Below, piece after piece: positions 44,530 to 51,815 of a stretch of DNA of 64,000 bases. Positions within the stretch are counted from its first letter, which is position 1. Each line of letters opens with the position of its first letter. Source of the stretch: Herbidospora sakaeratensis (lineage in GTDB: Bacteria; Actinomycetota; Actinomycetes; Streptosporangiales; Streptosporangiaceae); contig NZ_BBXC01000025.1 of assembly GCF_001570525.1 (NCBI RefSeq), positions 1-64,000 on the forward strand. Direction: 5' to 3'. Both the position numbers and the translations under genes were made by a program. The notes under the pieces are model-generated. The model did no database searches. It was not told the origin of the DNA and was given only the letters and a program-made list of their open reading frames with translations.

Positions 44530-45705
44530 TTACGCGATCGAGCCGCTCCACAGGTTCGCAGCAGCCTTGTAGACGCCGTAGGTCTCGCCGTCGAAGTACG
44601 GCGACACCGAGGTGTCGTAACGGTTGTTCTTGTCGGTGTCGGAGACGCCGATCGTCACACCGTTCAGGTAGCCAAGGCGACGAGCGCTCTTGTACTGCGA
44701 GAGCCACGCGGAACCGAGGGCGCCCTCACCCGTGAAGGACGACTTGATGCCGATGATCTCCTCGGCCTTGATGTCCGACGCCTTGGCGGCGAACGTCTTG
44801 CCGTAGGTCCACTTGAGAGTGTGACCGGAGTAGGCGTGGTTGCCGTCCGGGTGCGAGCCGCTCGGGTAGCCGAACACGTAGACGTTCTGGCCGACCTTCT
44901 GGTTGTACGCGAGGCCCTGGCCGCCGACGTTGTCGCCGAGGCGACCGGCGTCGAAGAACTTCCAGACGTACCACTTGCCGTTCTTGAACTTCTTCAGCCA
45001 GTGCTCGTACTGCTTGGCGAGGTCGGAGGAGACCTCGACCCAGCTGCCGATGTTCTCCGGCGTGACGTCCTTCAGGCCGCCGTGGGGCAGCTTCAGGCCG
45101 TTGTACACGGTGACGAACGCGTAGTTGCGGTCGCCGTCCTCGTACACGTCGAAGTCGTAGTGGGTGAAGGCCTGCTTGCCGACGTAGATGCCCCACGGGG
45201 TCTTGCCCTGGTAGTAACCCGGGATGAAGACCCACCGGTCCAGGGTCGCCTTGTTGCCCTCGACGTCGTAGACGCAGTGGCCGGCGGTCGCGACAAGGTT
45301 CTTGTACGCGGCCTGGACGGAGGTGGCGGTGCACCAGTGCGACTTGCCGTCAGCGCCGCGGAAGAACACCTTGCCCGTGGTCTTGGGCAGGTTGACGTTC
45401 TTCGAGGTGCTGGTGGTCTTCTTCTCGTCACCGATGGCGGGAACGATCCCCGGCTTGGTGTCGGCGGTCGGGCCACCGGTCGAGACGTGCTTCCCGACGA
45501 CCTGGGTCTCCACGTCGTAGGGGGTCGCGCCCTTCAGCTGAGCCATGTTCTCGGCCCACCAGAAGGAGGCGATGTTCTTCGCCGCGATGGCGTTGTTGGC
45601 CAGCGGAGTGCTGACGGTGTCGCCGGCGGCGGCAGCCGGCTGGGTGACGAGGGCGGTGGCCAGCAGGCCGGCCGCCACGCCACCGAGGGCGAGGGTGCGC
45701 TTCAT
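44530..45705 (-). CDS. P6: secreted trypsin-fold pseudoprotease, Asp and Ser lost, His kept
   Basis: 391 residues, shared signal peptide (LVTQPAAA end). His143 is retained (TAGHC), but Asp is Asn194 and Ser is Leu330 (GALGSAW). Active-site disulfide lost (KWTYG, IKSSF). Loop about 205-248 (TPENIGSWVEVSSDLAKQY). With P7 it forms the group in which one triad residue remains. A CRP-type site lies 277 bases upstream. Confidence 0.88.
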   Translation of the reverse strand: MKRTLALGGVAAGLLATALVTQPAAAAGDTVSTPLANNAIAAKNIASFWWAENMAQLKGATPYDVETQVVGKHVSTGGPTADTKPGIVPAIGDEKKTTSTSKNVNLPKTTGKVFFRGADGKSHWCTATSVQAAYKNLVATAGHCVYDVEGNKATLDRWVFIPGYYQGKTPWGIYVGKQAFTHYDFDVYEDGDRNYAFVTVYNGLKLPHGGLKDVTPENIGSWVEVSSDLAKQYEHWLKKFKNGKWYVWKFFDAGRLGDNVGGQGLAYNQKVGQNVYVFGYPSGSHPDGNHAYSGHTLKWTYGKTFAAKASDIKAEEIIGIKSSFTGEGALGSAWLSQYKSARRLGYLNGVTIGVSDTDKNNRYDTSVSPYFDGETYGVYKAAANLWSGSIA

Positions 45706-46107
45706 GGGGGAACTCCTTGGTCTGTACGTGGGCCGCGTCCTGCGTCCCATGCGTCAGGAAAGGGATGAGTGGACCTTACAGCCGATCTTGGGGGTGTCCG
45801 TAGCGATACCTGGGGTTCGCCGGGGCTCCTGAGGCGTCGAGATATTTCCGTGATCAGAATGACTCGATGTTGACAAGCCTGTCAGGAGCGCCTTTGGAGG
45901 CAGAAGCGCAGATCGGATGGCCATGATCCATCGCGTGTGGGCGCGGAAGGAAACCACAGTGTTCTGTGAAGATCCTGTGAATGTGATGTAAATCACTTGG
46001 GATCGATGGAACCGATCCGGGAGTTAACCCAACCTTTGCTGGAACGCGCAAAAACGACAAAAGACCCGATCGAAAACGATCGGGTCTTTCGTCGGACGGG
46101 TGATCGC
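45706..46107 (-). promoter_or_regulatory. Upstream region of P6: CRP site, conserved block and leader
   Basis: TGTGATGTAAATCACT (45982-45997, one mismatch), eight bases, and the conserved block (ATCGGTTCCAT on the minus strand, 46006-46016). Bases 45706-45780 are the shared leader. Between them (about 45785-45980) no gene or recognisable element is seen apart from a TTTCCGTGATC stretch that also occurs upstream of P3. Confidence 0.7.
46060..46089 (-). terminator. Terminator of P7
   Basis: AAAGACCCGATCG (46060-46072) with its complement 46077-46089 and an AAAA loop; TTGTCG follows on the minus strand. Confidence 0.88.
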
Positions 46108-47376
46108 TTAGGCGATCGAGCCGCTCCACAGGTTCGCAGCAGCCTTGTAGACGCCGTAGGTCTCGCCGTCGAAGTACGGCGACACCGAGGTGTCGATACG
46201 GTTGTTCTTGTCGGTGTCGGAGACGCCGATCGTCACACCGTTCAGGTAGCCAAGGCGACGAGCGCTCTTGTACTGCGAGAGCCACGCGGAACCGAGCGAG
46301 CCCTCACCGGTGAAGGAGGACTTGATGCCGATGATCTCCTCGGCCTTGATGTCCGAGGCCTTCGCGGCGAAGGTCTTGCCGTAGCTCCACTTGAGCGTGT
46401 GGCCCGAGTAGGCGTGGTTGCCGTCCGGGTGCTTGCCGCTCGGGTAGCCGAAGACGTAGACCGACTGGCCGATCTTCTGGTTGTACGCGAGGCCCTGGCC
46501 ACCGACGTTGTCGCCGAGACGGCCAGCGTCCACGAACTTCCAGACGAAGTAGTGCCATCCGTGCCACTTCGTGCCGGGCTTGTTCACGAAGAACTTGTAG
46601 GTGTCGCCGATGAAGGTGTCGAAGCCGAAGTACTGCTTGTACACCTCTTCGGTGACCTCAGCCCAGCCACCGAGGTCGTTCCAGCCGGCGCCGCCGGAAG
46701 TGTCGTACCACTTCGGCGTCTTCGGGGTCGGGCCGCCGAAGGCGGGGCCGTCGTGCGGGGCCTTCAGACCGTTGTACACGGTGACGAACGCGTAGTTGCG
46801 GTCGCCGTCCTCGTACACGTCGAAGTCGTAGTGGGTGAAGGCCTGCTTACCCACGTAGATGCCCCACGGGGTCTTCGCCTGGTAGTAACCGGGGACGAAC
46901 ACCCAGTTCTTCAGCGTGGCGGCGTTGCTCACGACGTCGTAGACGCAGTGGCCGGCGGTCGCGACAAGGTTCTTGTACGCGGCCTGCACGGAGGTGGCGG
47001 TGCACCAGTGCGGGTTGCCGTCGGCGCCGGTGAAGAACACCTTGCCCGTGGTCTTGGGCAGGTTGACGTTCTTCGAGGTGCTGGTGACCTTCTTCTCGTC
47101 ACCGATCGCGGGAACGATCCCGGGCTTGGTGTCGGCGGTGGGGCCACCGGTCGAGACGTGCTTCCCGACGACCTGGGTCTCCACGTCGTAGGGGGTCGCG
47201 CCCACGAGGTTGGCAGCCTTGTTGGCGGCCCAGTAGGCGACGATGTTCTGCGCCGCGATGCCGGTCGAGGCCAGCGGGGTGCTGGCGACGTCACCGGCGG
47301 CGGCAGCCGGCTGGGTGACGAGGGCGGAGGCCAGCAGGCCCGCCGCCACGCCACCGAGGGCGAGAGTGCGCTTCAT
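46108..47376 (-). CDS. P7: secreted trypsin-fold pseudoprotease with the longest loop, Asp and Ser lost
   Basis: 422 residues, the longest of the family. His143 kept, Asn194 for Asp, Leu361 (GSLGSAW) for Ser; active-site disulfide lost (KWSYG, IKSSF). The interdomain loop (about 204-280) is nearly twice that of P6 and rich in Trp, Gly and Lys (GGAGWNDLGGWAEVTEEV, GTKWHGWHYFVWKF). The flanking sequence is almost the same as in P6, so loop change has been quick compared with the rest. CRP site 277 bases upstream. Confidence 0.88.
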   Translation of the reverse strand: MKRTLALGGVAAGLLASALVTQPAAAAGDVASTPLASTGIAAQNIVAYWAANKAANLVGATPYDVETQVVGKHVSTGGPTADTKPGIVPAIGDEKKVTSTSKNVNLPKTTGKVFFTGADGNPHWCTATSVQAAYKNLVATAGHCVYDVVSNAATLKNWVFVPGYYQAKTPWGIYVGKQAFTHYDFDVYEDGDRNYAFVTVYNGLKAPHDGPAFGGPTPKTPKWYDTSGGAGWNDLGGWAEVTEEVYKQYFGFDTFIGDTYKFFVNKPGTKWHGWHYFVWKFVDAGRLGDNVGGQGLAYNQKIGQSVYVFGYPSGKHPDGNHAYSGHTLKWSYGKTFAAKASDIKAEEIIGIKSSFTGEGSLGSAWLSQYKSARRLGYLNGVTIGVSDTDKNNRIDTSVSPYFDGETYGVYKAAANLWSGSIA

Positions 47377-47741
47377 GGGGGAACTCCTTGGTCTGTACGT
47401 GGGCCGCATCTTGCGTCCCATGCGTCAGGAAAGGGATGGCTGGACCTTACAGCGCTGATCTTCTGTGGCTGAAGAGCAAACTGAGGCTCGACGCTGACGC
47501 TGGGTGACGGATGCGGGTCCGTGACCTGAGTGACCGTTTGTCGACAGATGTGTCAATGGGAGTCGAGGGGCGGAAGCGCAGCTCTGGGACCCCCCGTGTG
47601 TGACAGGCCGGTGGCGTAGGGAACCACACATTCCTTGGAACATTCTGAGAATGTGAGCTAAATCACACGAAATCAATGGAACCGTCGCGAACGGCAAAGG
47701 CCCGGCCGTATCGGCCGGGCCTTCACAGGGGTCGATCTCGA
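47377..47741 (-). promoter_or_regulatory. Upstream region of P7: CRP site, conserved block and leader
   Basis: Palindrome TGTGAGCTAAATCACA (47652-47667), eight bases, then the conserved block (CGGTTCCAT on the minus strand, 47676-47684). Shared leader at about 47377-47455. No gene is visible. Confidence 0.7.
47697..47723 (-). terminator. Terminator of P8
   Basis: AAGGCCCGGCCG (47697-47708) with its complement 47712-47723 and a three-base loop; TTGCCG follows on the minus strand. Confidence 0.88.
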
Positions 47742-48941
47742 TTAGGCGATCGAGCCACTCCACAGGTTGGCGGCCGCCTTGTAGACGCCGTAGGTCTCGC
47801 CGTCGAAGTAGGCCGAGACGCTCGTGTCGATGCGCTTGTTGCCGTCGGTGTCGGAGACGCCGCTCGTCAGGCCGTTCAGGTAGCCGAGGCGACGGGCGCT
47901 CTTGTACTGCGAGAGCCACGCCGAGCCCAGCGAGCCCTGGCCGGTGAACGACGACTTCACGCCGATGAGCTCTTCGGCCTTCACGGCCGACGCCTTGGCC
48001 TTGAACGTCTTGCCGTAGCTCCACTTGAGCGTGTGGCCCGTGTAGGCGTGGTTGCCGTCGGGGTGGCTGCCGCTCGGGTAGCCGAAGACGTAGACGTTCT
48101 GGCCGACCTTCTGGTTGTAGGCCAGGCCCTGGCCGCCGACGTTGTCGCCGAGGCGGCCGGCGTCGGTGAAGCGGATGACGTAGTACTTGCCCTTGATCGG
48201 GCCGGGCGAGCGGATGGCCTTGCTGTAGGTCTCCCACTCGGCCTTGGAGACTTCCTTGGTGTTCTCGGTCCGCATCCACTTGGCGAACTCGCTGCCCTTG
48301 GCGGGCAGGCCCGACGACGGCGCCTTGAGGCCGTTGTAGACGGTGACGAACGCGTAGTTGCGGTCGCCGTCCTCGTAGACGTCGAAGTCGTAGTGGGTGT
48401 AGGCCGTCTTGCCGACGTAGATGCCCCACGGGGTCTTGCCCTGGTAGTAGCCCGGGACGAAGACCCAGTAGTCGAGGGTGGCCTTGTTGGTCACCGTGTC
48501 GTAGACGCAGCTGCCGGCGGTGGCGACCAGGTTCTTGTACTTCGACTGCAGCGAGGTGGCGGTGCACCAGTGGGGCTTGCCGTCGCCGCCGCGGAAGAAC
48601 ACCTTGCCGGTGGTGCGGGGGAGGTTGACGTTCTTGGAGGAACCGCCCGACTTGGCCTCGTCGCCGATCGCGGGGACCGTTCCAGCCTTCCCGTCGGCCG
48701 CGGGGCCGCCGGTGGAGACGTGCTTGTTGACCTTGATGGTCGTCTCGGCGTTGTAGGGGGTCGAGCCGACCAGGTTGGCGTACTTGTTGGCGAACCAGTA
48801 GGCGACCACGTTCTTGGCCGCGAGGCCGGTCTTCGCCAGCGGGTCGCTCGCCACGTCGCCGGCCGCCGAAGCGGGCTGGGTGACGAGGGCGGAGGCCAGC
48901 AGGCCGGCTGCCACACCGGTGAGGGCGAGGGTGCGCTTCAA
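47742..48941 (-). CDS. P8: secreted trypsin-fold pseudoprotease, all three triad residues lost
   Basis: 399 residues from a TTG start with GGAG five bases upstream; starting at this TTG gives the shared signal peptide (KRTLALTGVAAGLLAS). Triad positions: Ser144 (TAGSC), Asn195, Leu338 (GSLGSAW). Active-site disulfide lost (KWSYG, VKSSF). The propeptide-like segment (KHVSTGGPAADGKAGTVPA) resembles P1 and P2 more than P3-P7 do, so P8 may be an older branch. Loop about 206-258. CRP site 150 bases upstream. Confidence 0.86.
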   Translation of the reverse strand: MKRTLALTGVAAGLLASALVTQPASAAGDVASDPLAKTGLAAKNVVAYWFANKYANLVGSTPYNAETTIKVNKHVSTGGPAADGKAGTVPAIGDEAKSGGSSKNVNLPRTTGKVFFRGGDGKPHWCTATSLQSKYKNLVATAGSCVYDTVTNKATLDYWVFVPGYYQGKTPWGIYVGKTAYTHYDFDVYEDGDRNYAFVTVYNGLKAPSSGLPAKGSEFAKWMRTENTKEVSKAEWETYSKAIRSPGPIKGKYYVIRFTDAGRLGDNVGGQGLAYNQKVGQNVYVFGYPSGSHPDGNHAYTGHTLKWSYGKTFKAKASAVKAEELIGVKSSFTGQGSLGSAWLSQYKSARRLGYLNGLTSGVSDTDGNKRIDTSVSAYFDGETYGVYKAAANLWSGSIA

Positions 48942-49194
48942 GGCTGCTCCATGCGTTGGTAAAGGGACCGTCAGGACGATATGCGGGATGTTCCGCGCGT
49001 CCAAAGCGACTTCACCGCGCCTTTGGGGCCGTTGTGCACGCATTGCCGCAGGTGGGAACTTGACTGGCGGCAGTCGGATCTTGGTTCAGATGTGACTCGA
49101 ATCACATTTTTCCATGGCACCGAAATCCGGCTATGTACGTCTAATTCTTCTTGGCATGAAAAAGGCCCGGCCGAGGACGGCCGGGCCTTTCGCG
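48942..49194 (-). promoter_or_regulatory. Upstream region of P8 with CRP site and P9 terminator
   Basis: Palindrome TGTGACTCGAATCACA at 49091-49106 and, seven bases further, the conserved block (TCGGTGCCAT on the minus strand, 49114-49123). The shared leader is mostly absent; only CCCTTTACCAACGCATGG near the start resembles it. Confidence 0.65.
49161..49190 (-). terminator. Terminator of P9
   Basis: AAAGGCCCGGCCG (49161-49173) with its complement 49178-49190, loop AGGA, followed by TTTTCATG on the minus strand. Confidence 0.9.
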
Positions 49195-50388
49195 CTAGGC
49201 GATCGAACCCGACCACAGGTTCGCCGCGTGCTTGTAGATGCCGTAGGTCTCGCCGTCGAAGTAGGGCGAGAGGCTGACGTCGATGCGGTCGTTGCCGTCG
49301 GTGTCGGAGACCGCGGCGGTGACGCCGTTCAGGTAGCCCTTGCGGCTGGTGTTGCTGTACTTGTACATCCAGGCCGAGCCCGACGAGCCCTCGCCGGTGA
49401 AGCTGCACTTGACGCCCAGCAGTTCCTCCGCCTTGATGGCCGAGGCCGAGGCGGGGAACGTGGTCCCGTAGCACCACTTCTGGGTCTGGCCCGTGTAGGC
49501 GTGGTTGCCGTCGGGGTGTGACCCGCTCGGGTAGCCGAAGACGTAGTCCTTCACGTTCTTCTTCTGGTTGTACGCGAACCCCTGGCCCCCGACGTTGTCA
49601 CCCAGGCGGCCGGCGTCGACGAACTTCCAGATGTAGTACTTCGAGCCGATCTTCTTCGTGTACTTGTTCACGAGCCACGGGTAGGTGCCGTAGGAGCGGT
49701 ACTTGTCCCACTCGCTCTTGGAGACCTTCTTCCAGTCGCCGTCGAGCGGGCCGCCGTCGTGCGGGGCCTTCAGGCCGTTGTAGACGGTGACGAAGGCGTA
49801 GTTGCGGTCGAAGTCCTCGTAGACGTCGAAGTCGTAGTGGGTGAACGCCTGCTTGCCGACGTAGACGCCGTAGGGGGTCTTGCCCTGGTAGTAGGCCGGG
49901 ACGAACACCCAGTACTTCATCGTGGCGGCGTTCGACTCGGTGTCGTAGACGCAGTGGCCGGCGGTGGCGACCAGGTTCTTGTACTTCGACTGCAGCGAGG
50001 TGGCGGTGCACCAGCGGGGCTTCTTGTCGGCGTCCAGGAAGAAGACCTTGCCGGTGGTGCGGGGCAGGTTGACGTTCTTGGACGAGGTGGAGCCCGCGCC
50101 GCCGATCGGCGCGACCAGGCCGGGCTTGCCGTCGGCCGACGGGCCGCCCTTCGACAGGTGCTTGGCGACGACCTTCGTCTCGACATCGTAGGGGGTGGCG
50201 GCGTTCAGGTTGGCCTTCTCCTGGCCGTACCAGAAGGCGACGACGTTCCAGGCGGCGATGCCGCTGCCGGCCAGCGGGTCGGACGCCTCGTCGGGCGCGG
50301 CGCTGGCCGCGGACGGGACGGCCAGGGCCGCGCCGAGAAGGCCGGCGGTGGCGCCCAGGAGCGCGAGGTGCTTCGCTCGGGATCGCAT
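49195..50388 (-). CDS. P9: secreted trypsin-fold protein, Asp of triad changed to Asn
   Basis: 397 residues; signal peptide about 1-31. His145 (TAGHC) and a Ser nucleophile (Ser336 in GSSGSAW) are present and both active-site cysteines are kept (Cys305 KWCYG, Cys328 VKCSF), but the triad Asp is Asn196 (DRNYAF). It bridges the intact and lost forms; Asp-to-Asn usually cuts serine-protease activity strongly. The loop (about 206-257) is long, as in the pseudoproteases. An unusual hairpin covers its ribosome site; it has no CRP palindrome. Confidence 0.87.
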   Translation of the reverse strand: MRSRAKHLALLGATAGLLGAALAVPSAASAAPDEASDPLAGSGIAAWNVVAFWYGQEKANLNAATPYDVETKVVAKHLSKGGPSADGKPGLVAPIGGAGSTSSKNVNLPRTTGKVFFLDADKKPRWCTATSLQSKYKNLVATAGHCVYDTESNAATMKYWVFVPAYYQGKTPYGVYVGKQAFTHYDFDVYEDFDRNYAFVTVYNGLKAPHDGGPLDGDWKKVSKSEWDKYRSYGTYPWLVNKYTKKIGSKYYIWKFVDAGRLGDNVGGQGFAYNQKKNVKDYVFGYPSGSHPDGNHAYTGQTQKWCYGTTFPASASAIKAEELLGVKCSFTGEGSSGSAWMYKYSNTSRKGYLNGVTAAVSDTDGNDRIDVSLSPYFDGETYGIYKHAANLWSGSIA

Positions 50389-50398
50389 GGTGGTGCTC

Positions 50399-50428
50399 CT
50401 TCATCACAGAGGGTGTGCTGTGATGAAG
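50399..50428 (-). promoter_or_regulatory. Inverted repeat over the P9 ribosome-binding site
   Basis: Perfect 11-bp arms CTTCATCACAG (50399-50409) and CTGTGATGAAG (50418-50428) with an 8-base loop. On the minus strand the distal arm ends in GATGAAG, which runs into the AAGGAG of P9. It could hide the ribosome site in mRNA or act as an operator in DNA. Confidence 0.6.
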
Positions 50429-50478
50429 GTAGGTTCCTGCGCTTTATCTCGGCTTTATGCGCGCTTGCAGGACGCTTT

Positions 50479-51591
50479 CTAGTTCGTCGCCTGCTTGGCG
50501 GCCTGCTGGTAGACCCGCGCGGTCACCGCGTTGAAATAGGGCGACGACGCCGCGTCGAGCTTGCCGTCGGCGTTGATGTTCCACGTAAGGCTGGTCACGC
50601 CGTTGAGGAAGCCGGTCTTCTTCACCGGATCCCACCCGAGCACCCACGGGCCGCCGCTCGCGCCCGCCGTGAACGGGCACGGGTTCAGCAGCACGCCGTT
50701 CTCCAGGAGATAGGTGGGCGCGCTCGCGGCGGTGGCCCTGGTCGTGCCGGAACAGGAGCGGACCGTCTGGCCGTCGTAGGGGCGGCTGCCGTCGGGGTGG
50801 GCGCCGGCCGGGTAGCCGAACACCGACACCGCGCGCGAGCGGCCCTTCGTCGAGGCGAACTGGAACGCGCCGACCTTGTCTTCGAGCCGGCCGCCCTGCA
50901 CCCGCTGGTCGCCCTTCCAGGTGAAGCCCCGGTAGACGGTCACGAAGGCGTAGTCGCGGTCGTAGTCGCCCGCGCCGGAGAAGTCCTCGTGGAGGTAGAG
51001 GGTGTGGCCGACGTAGACGCCCGCGTCGGTCGAGCCGCCCGCGTAGGACGGGATGAAGACCCAGTTCTCCACGGGCTTGTTCTGGCCCAGCGACCAGCCG
51101 CAGTGGCCGGCCGTGGCGACCAGGTTGCGGTTCTTGGAGTGGACGACCGAACCGGAGCACCAGTACTCCTTGTCGCCCAGCTTGAAGAAGACCTTGCCGA
51201 CCATCGGCTGCGGCGAGGGCGCCGCGGCCGTGCCGGTCGCGGTCAGCGTGGTCTCGCCGGACAGTTCGGCCATCGAGGGGGCCTGCCGCGCGCCGGTCGA
51301 CGGCTTGGAGGCCGGGACGTAGGTGCTGGCCTCCTTCAGGCGGGCCGGCGTCCAGTAGGCGGCGACCTTCTGCATGTCGGCGCCGGCCGCCGCGAGGGGG
51401 TAGGCCATCACGCCCTTGCCGAGGTGCTTCTCAGCCGGCGGGGCGGCCATCTTGGCGGAGACCTCCATCAGGGGCGCCGTGGGCGGGGCCGCGATGGCGG
51501 GGGTGGACGTCGGCGTCCAGACCGAGAGGAGCGCGGCGGCACCCAGCGCGGCGGCGACGCCGCCCGCGGCAAGGGTGATCCGCCTGGTCAT
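50479..51591 (-). CDS. P10: secreted trypsin-like serine peptidase, triad intact
   Basis: 370 residues from an ATG with GAGAGG upstream; signal or anchor segment about 1-36. Intact triad: His163 (TAGHC), Asp213 (DRDYAF), Ser312 (GASGGPW). The propeptide is longer and unlike the others, the interdomain loop is short (about 222-235), and the conserved GRLGDNVGG is only GGRLEDKVGA. The C-terminal calcium-like loop is weaker (NINADGKLD). The most divergent member, probably an active secreted peptidase. Confidence 0.87.
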   Translation of the reverse strand: MTRRITLAAGGVAAALGAAALLSVWTPTSTPAIAAPPTAPLMEVSAKMAAPPAEKHLGKGVMAYPLAAAGADMQKVAAYWTPARLKEASTYVPASKPSTGARQAPSMAELSGETTLTATGTAAAPSPQPMVGKVFFKLGDKEYWCSGSVVHSKNRNLVATAGHCGWSLGQNKPVENWVFIPSYAGGSTDAGVYVGHTLYLHEDFSGAGDYDRDYAFVTVYRGFTWKGDQRVQGGRLEDKVGAFQFASTKGRSRAVSVFGYPAGAHPDGSRPYDGQTVRSCSGTTRATAASAPTYLLENGVLLNPCPFTAGASGGPWVLGWDPVKKTGFLNGVTSLTWNINADGKLDAASSPYFNAVTARVYQQAAKQATN

Positions 51592-51765
51592 GGGGGCCTC
51601 TCGGGGGTCTCGTGACGGAGGTATCGATCGTAGAGGGTGATTTTTCCAGATCACCAGTGATCAGGCACAGGTTCTTGGCTGTCTCGTTATGAATTCGAGG
51701 GAACCGAACGGCCCTCTGGTCCGTCCCAGTAGATCGGGCTCACGCTACGGCCCGCGTAAAACGAA

Positions 51766-51798
51766 GTGCCCGGGAGACGAAGATCGTCCCCCGGGCAC
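51766..51798 (-). terminator. Terminator of P11
   Basis: GTGCCCGGG (51766-51774) with CCCGGGCAC (51790-51798), extended by GACGA/TCGTC after one mismatch; TTCGTTTTACG follows on the minus strand. Confidence 0.85.
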
Positions 51799-51815
51799 CG
51801 GTGTTCTCGAAGCCG

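Noticed and set aside
40011-47472. Long plus-strand reading frames opposite the array (for example 41485-43029 and 44176-45768)
   Set aside because: They mirror the minus-strand genes, consist of low-complexity Val/Leu/Gly/Arg protein with no family match, and lack ribosome sites. High GC in the third position opens antisense frames.
40044-48941. Pseudogene explanation for P3-P8
   Set aside because: No frameshift or stop in six genes, with signal peptides, ribosome sites, terminators and upstream sites kept, and the same substitutions recurring. Retained function is the simpler reading.
38713-49106. CRISPR or phage-like repeat array
   Set aside because: The repeated units are whole genes and their promoters of 1.2-1.7 kb, not short repeats and spacers.
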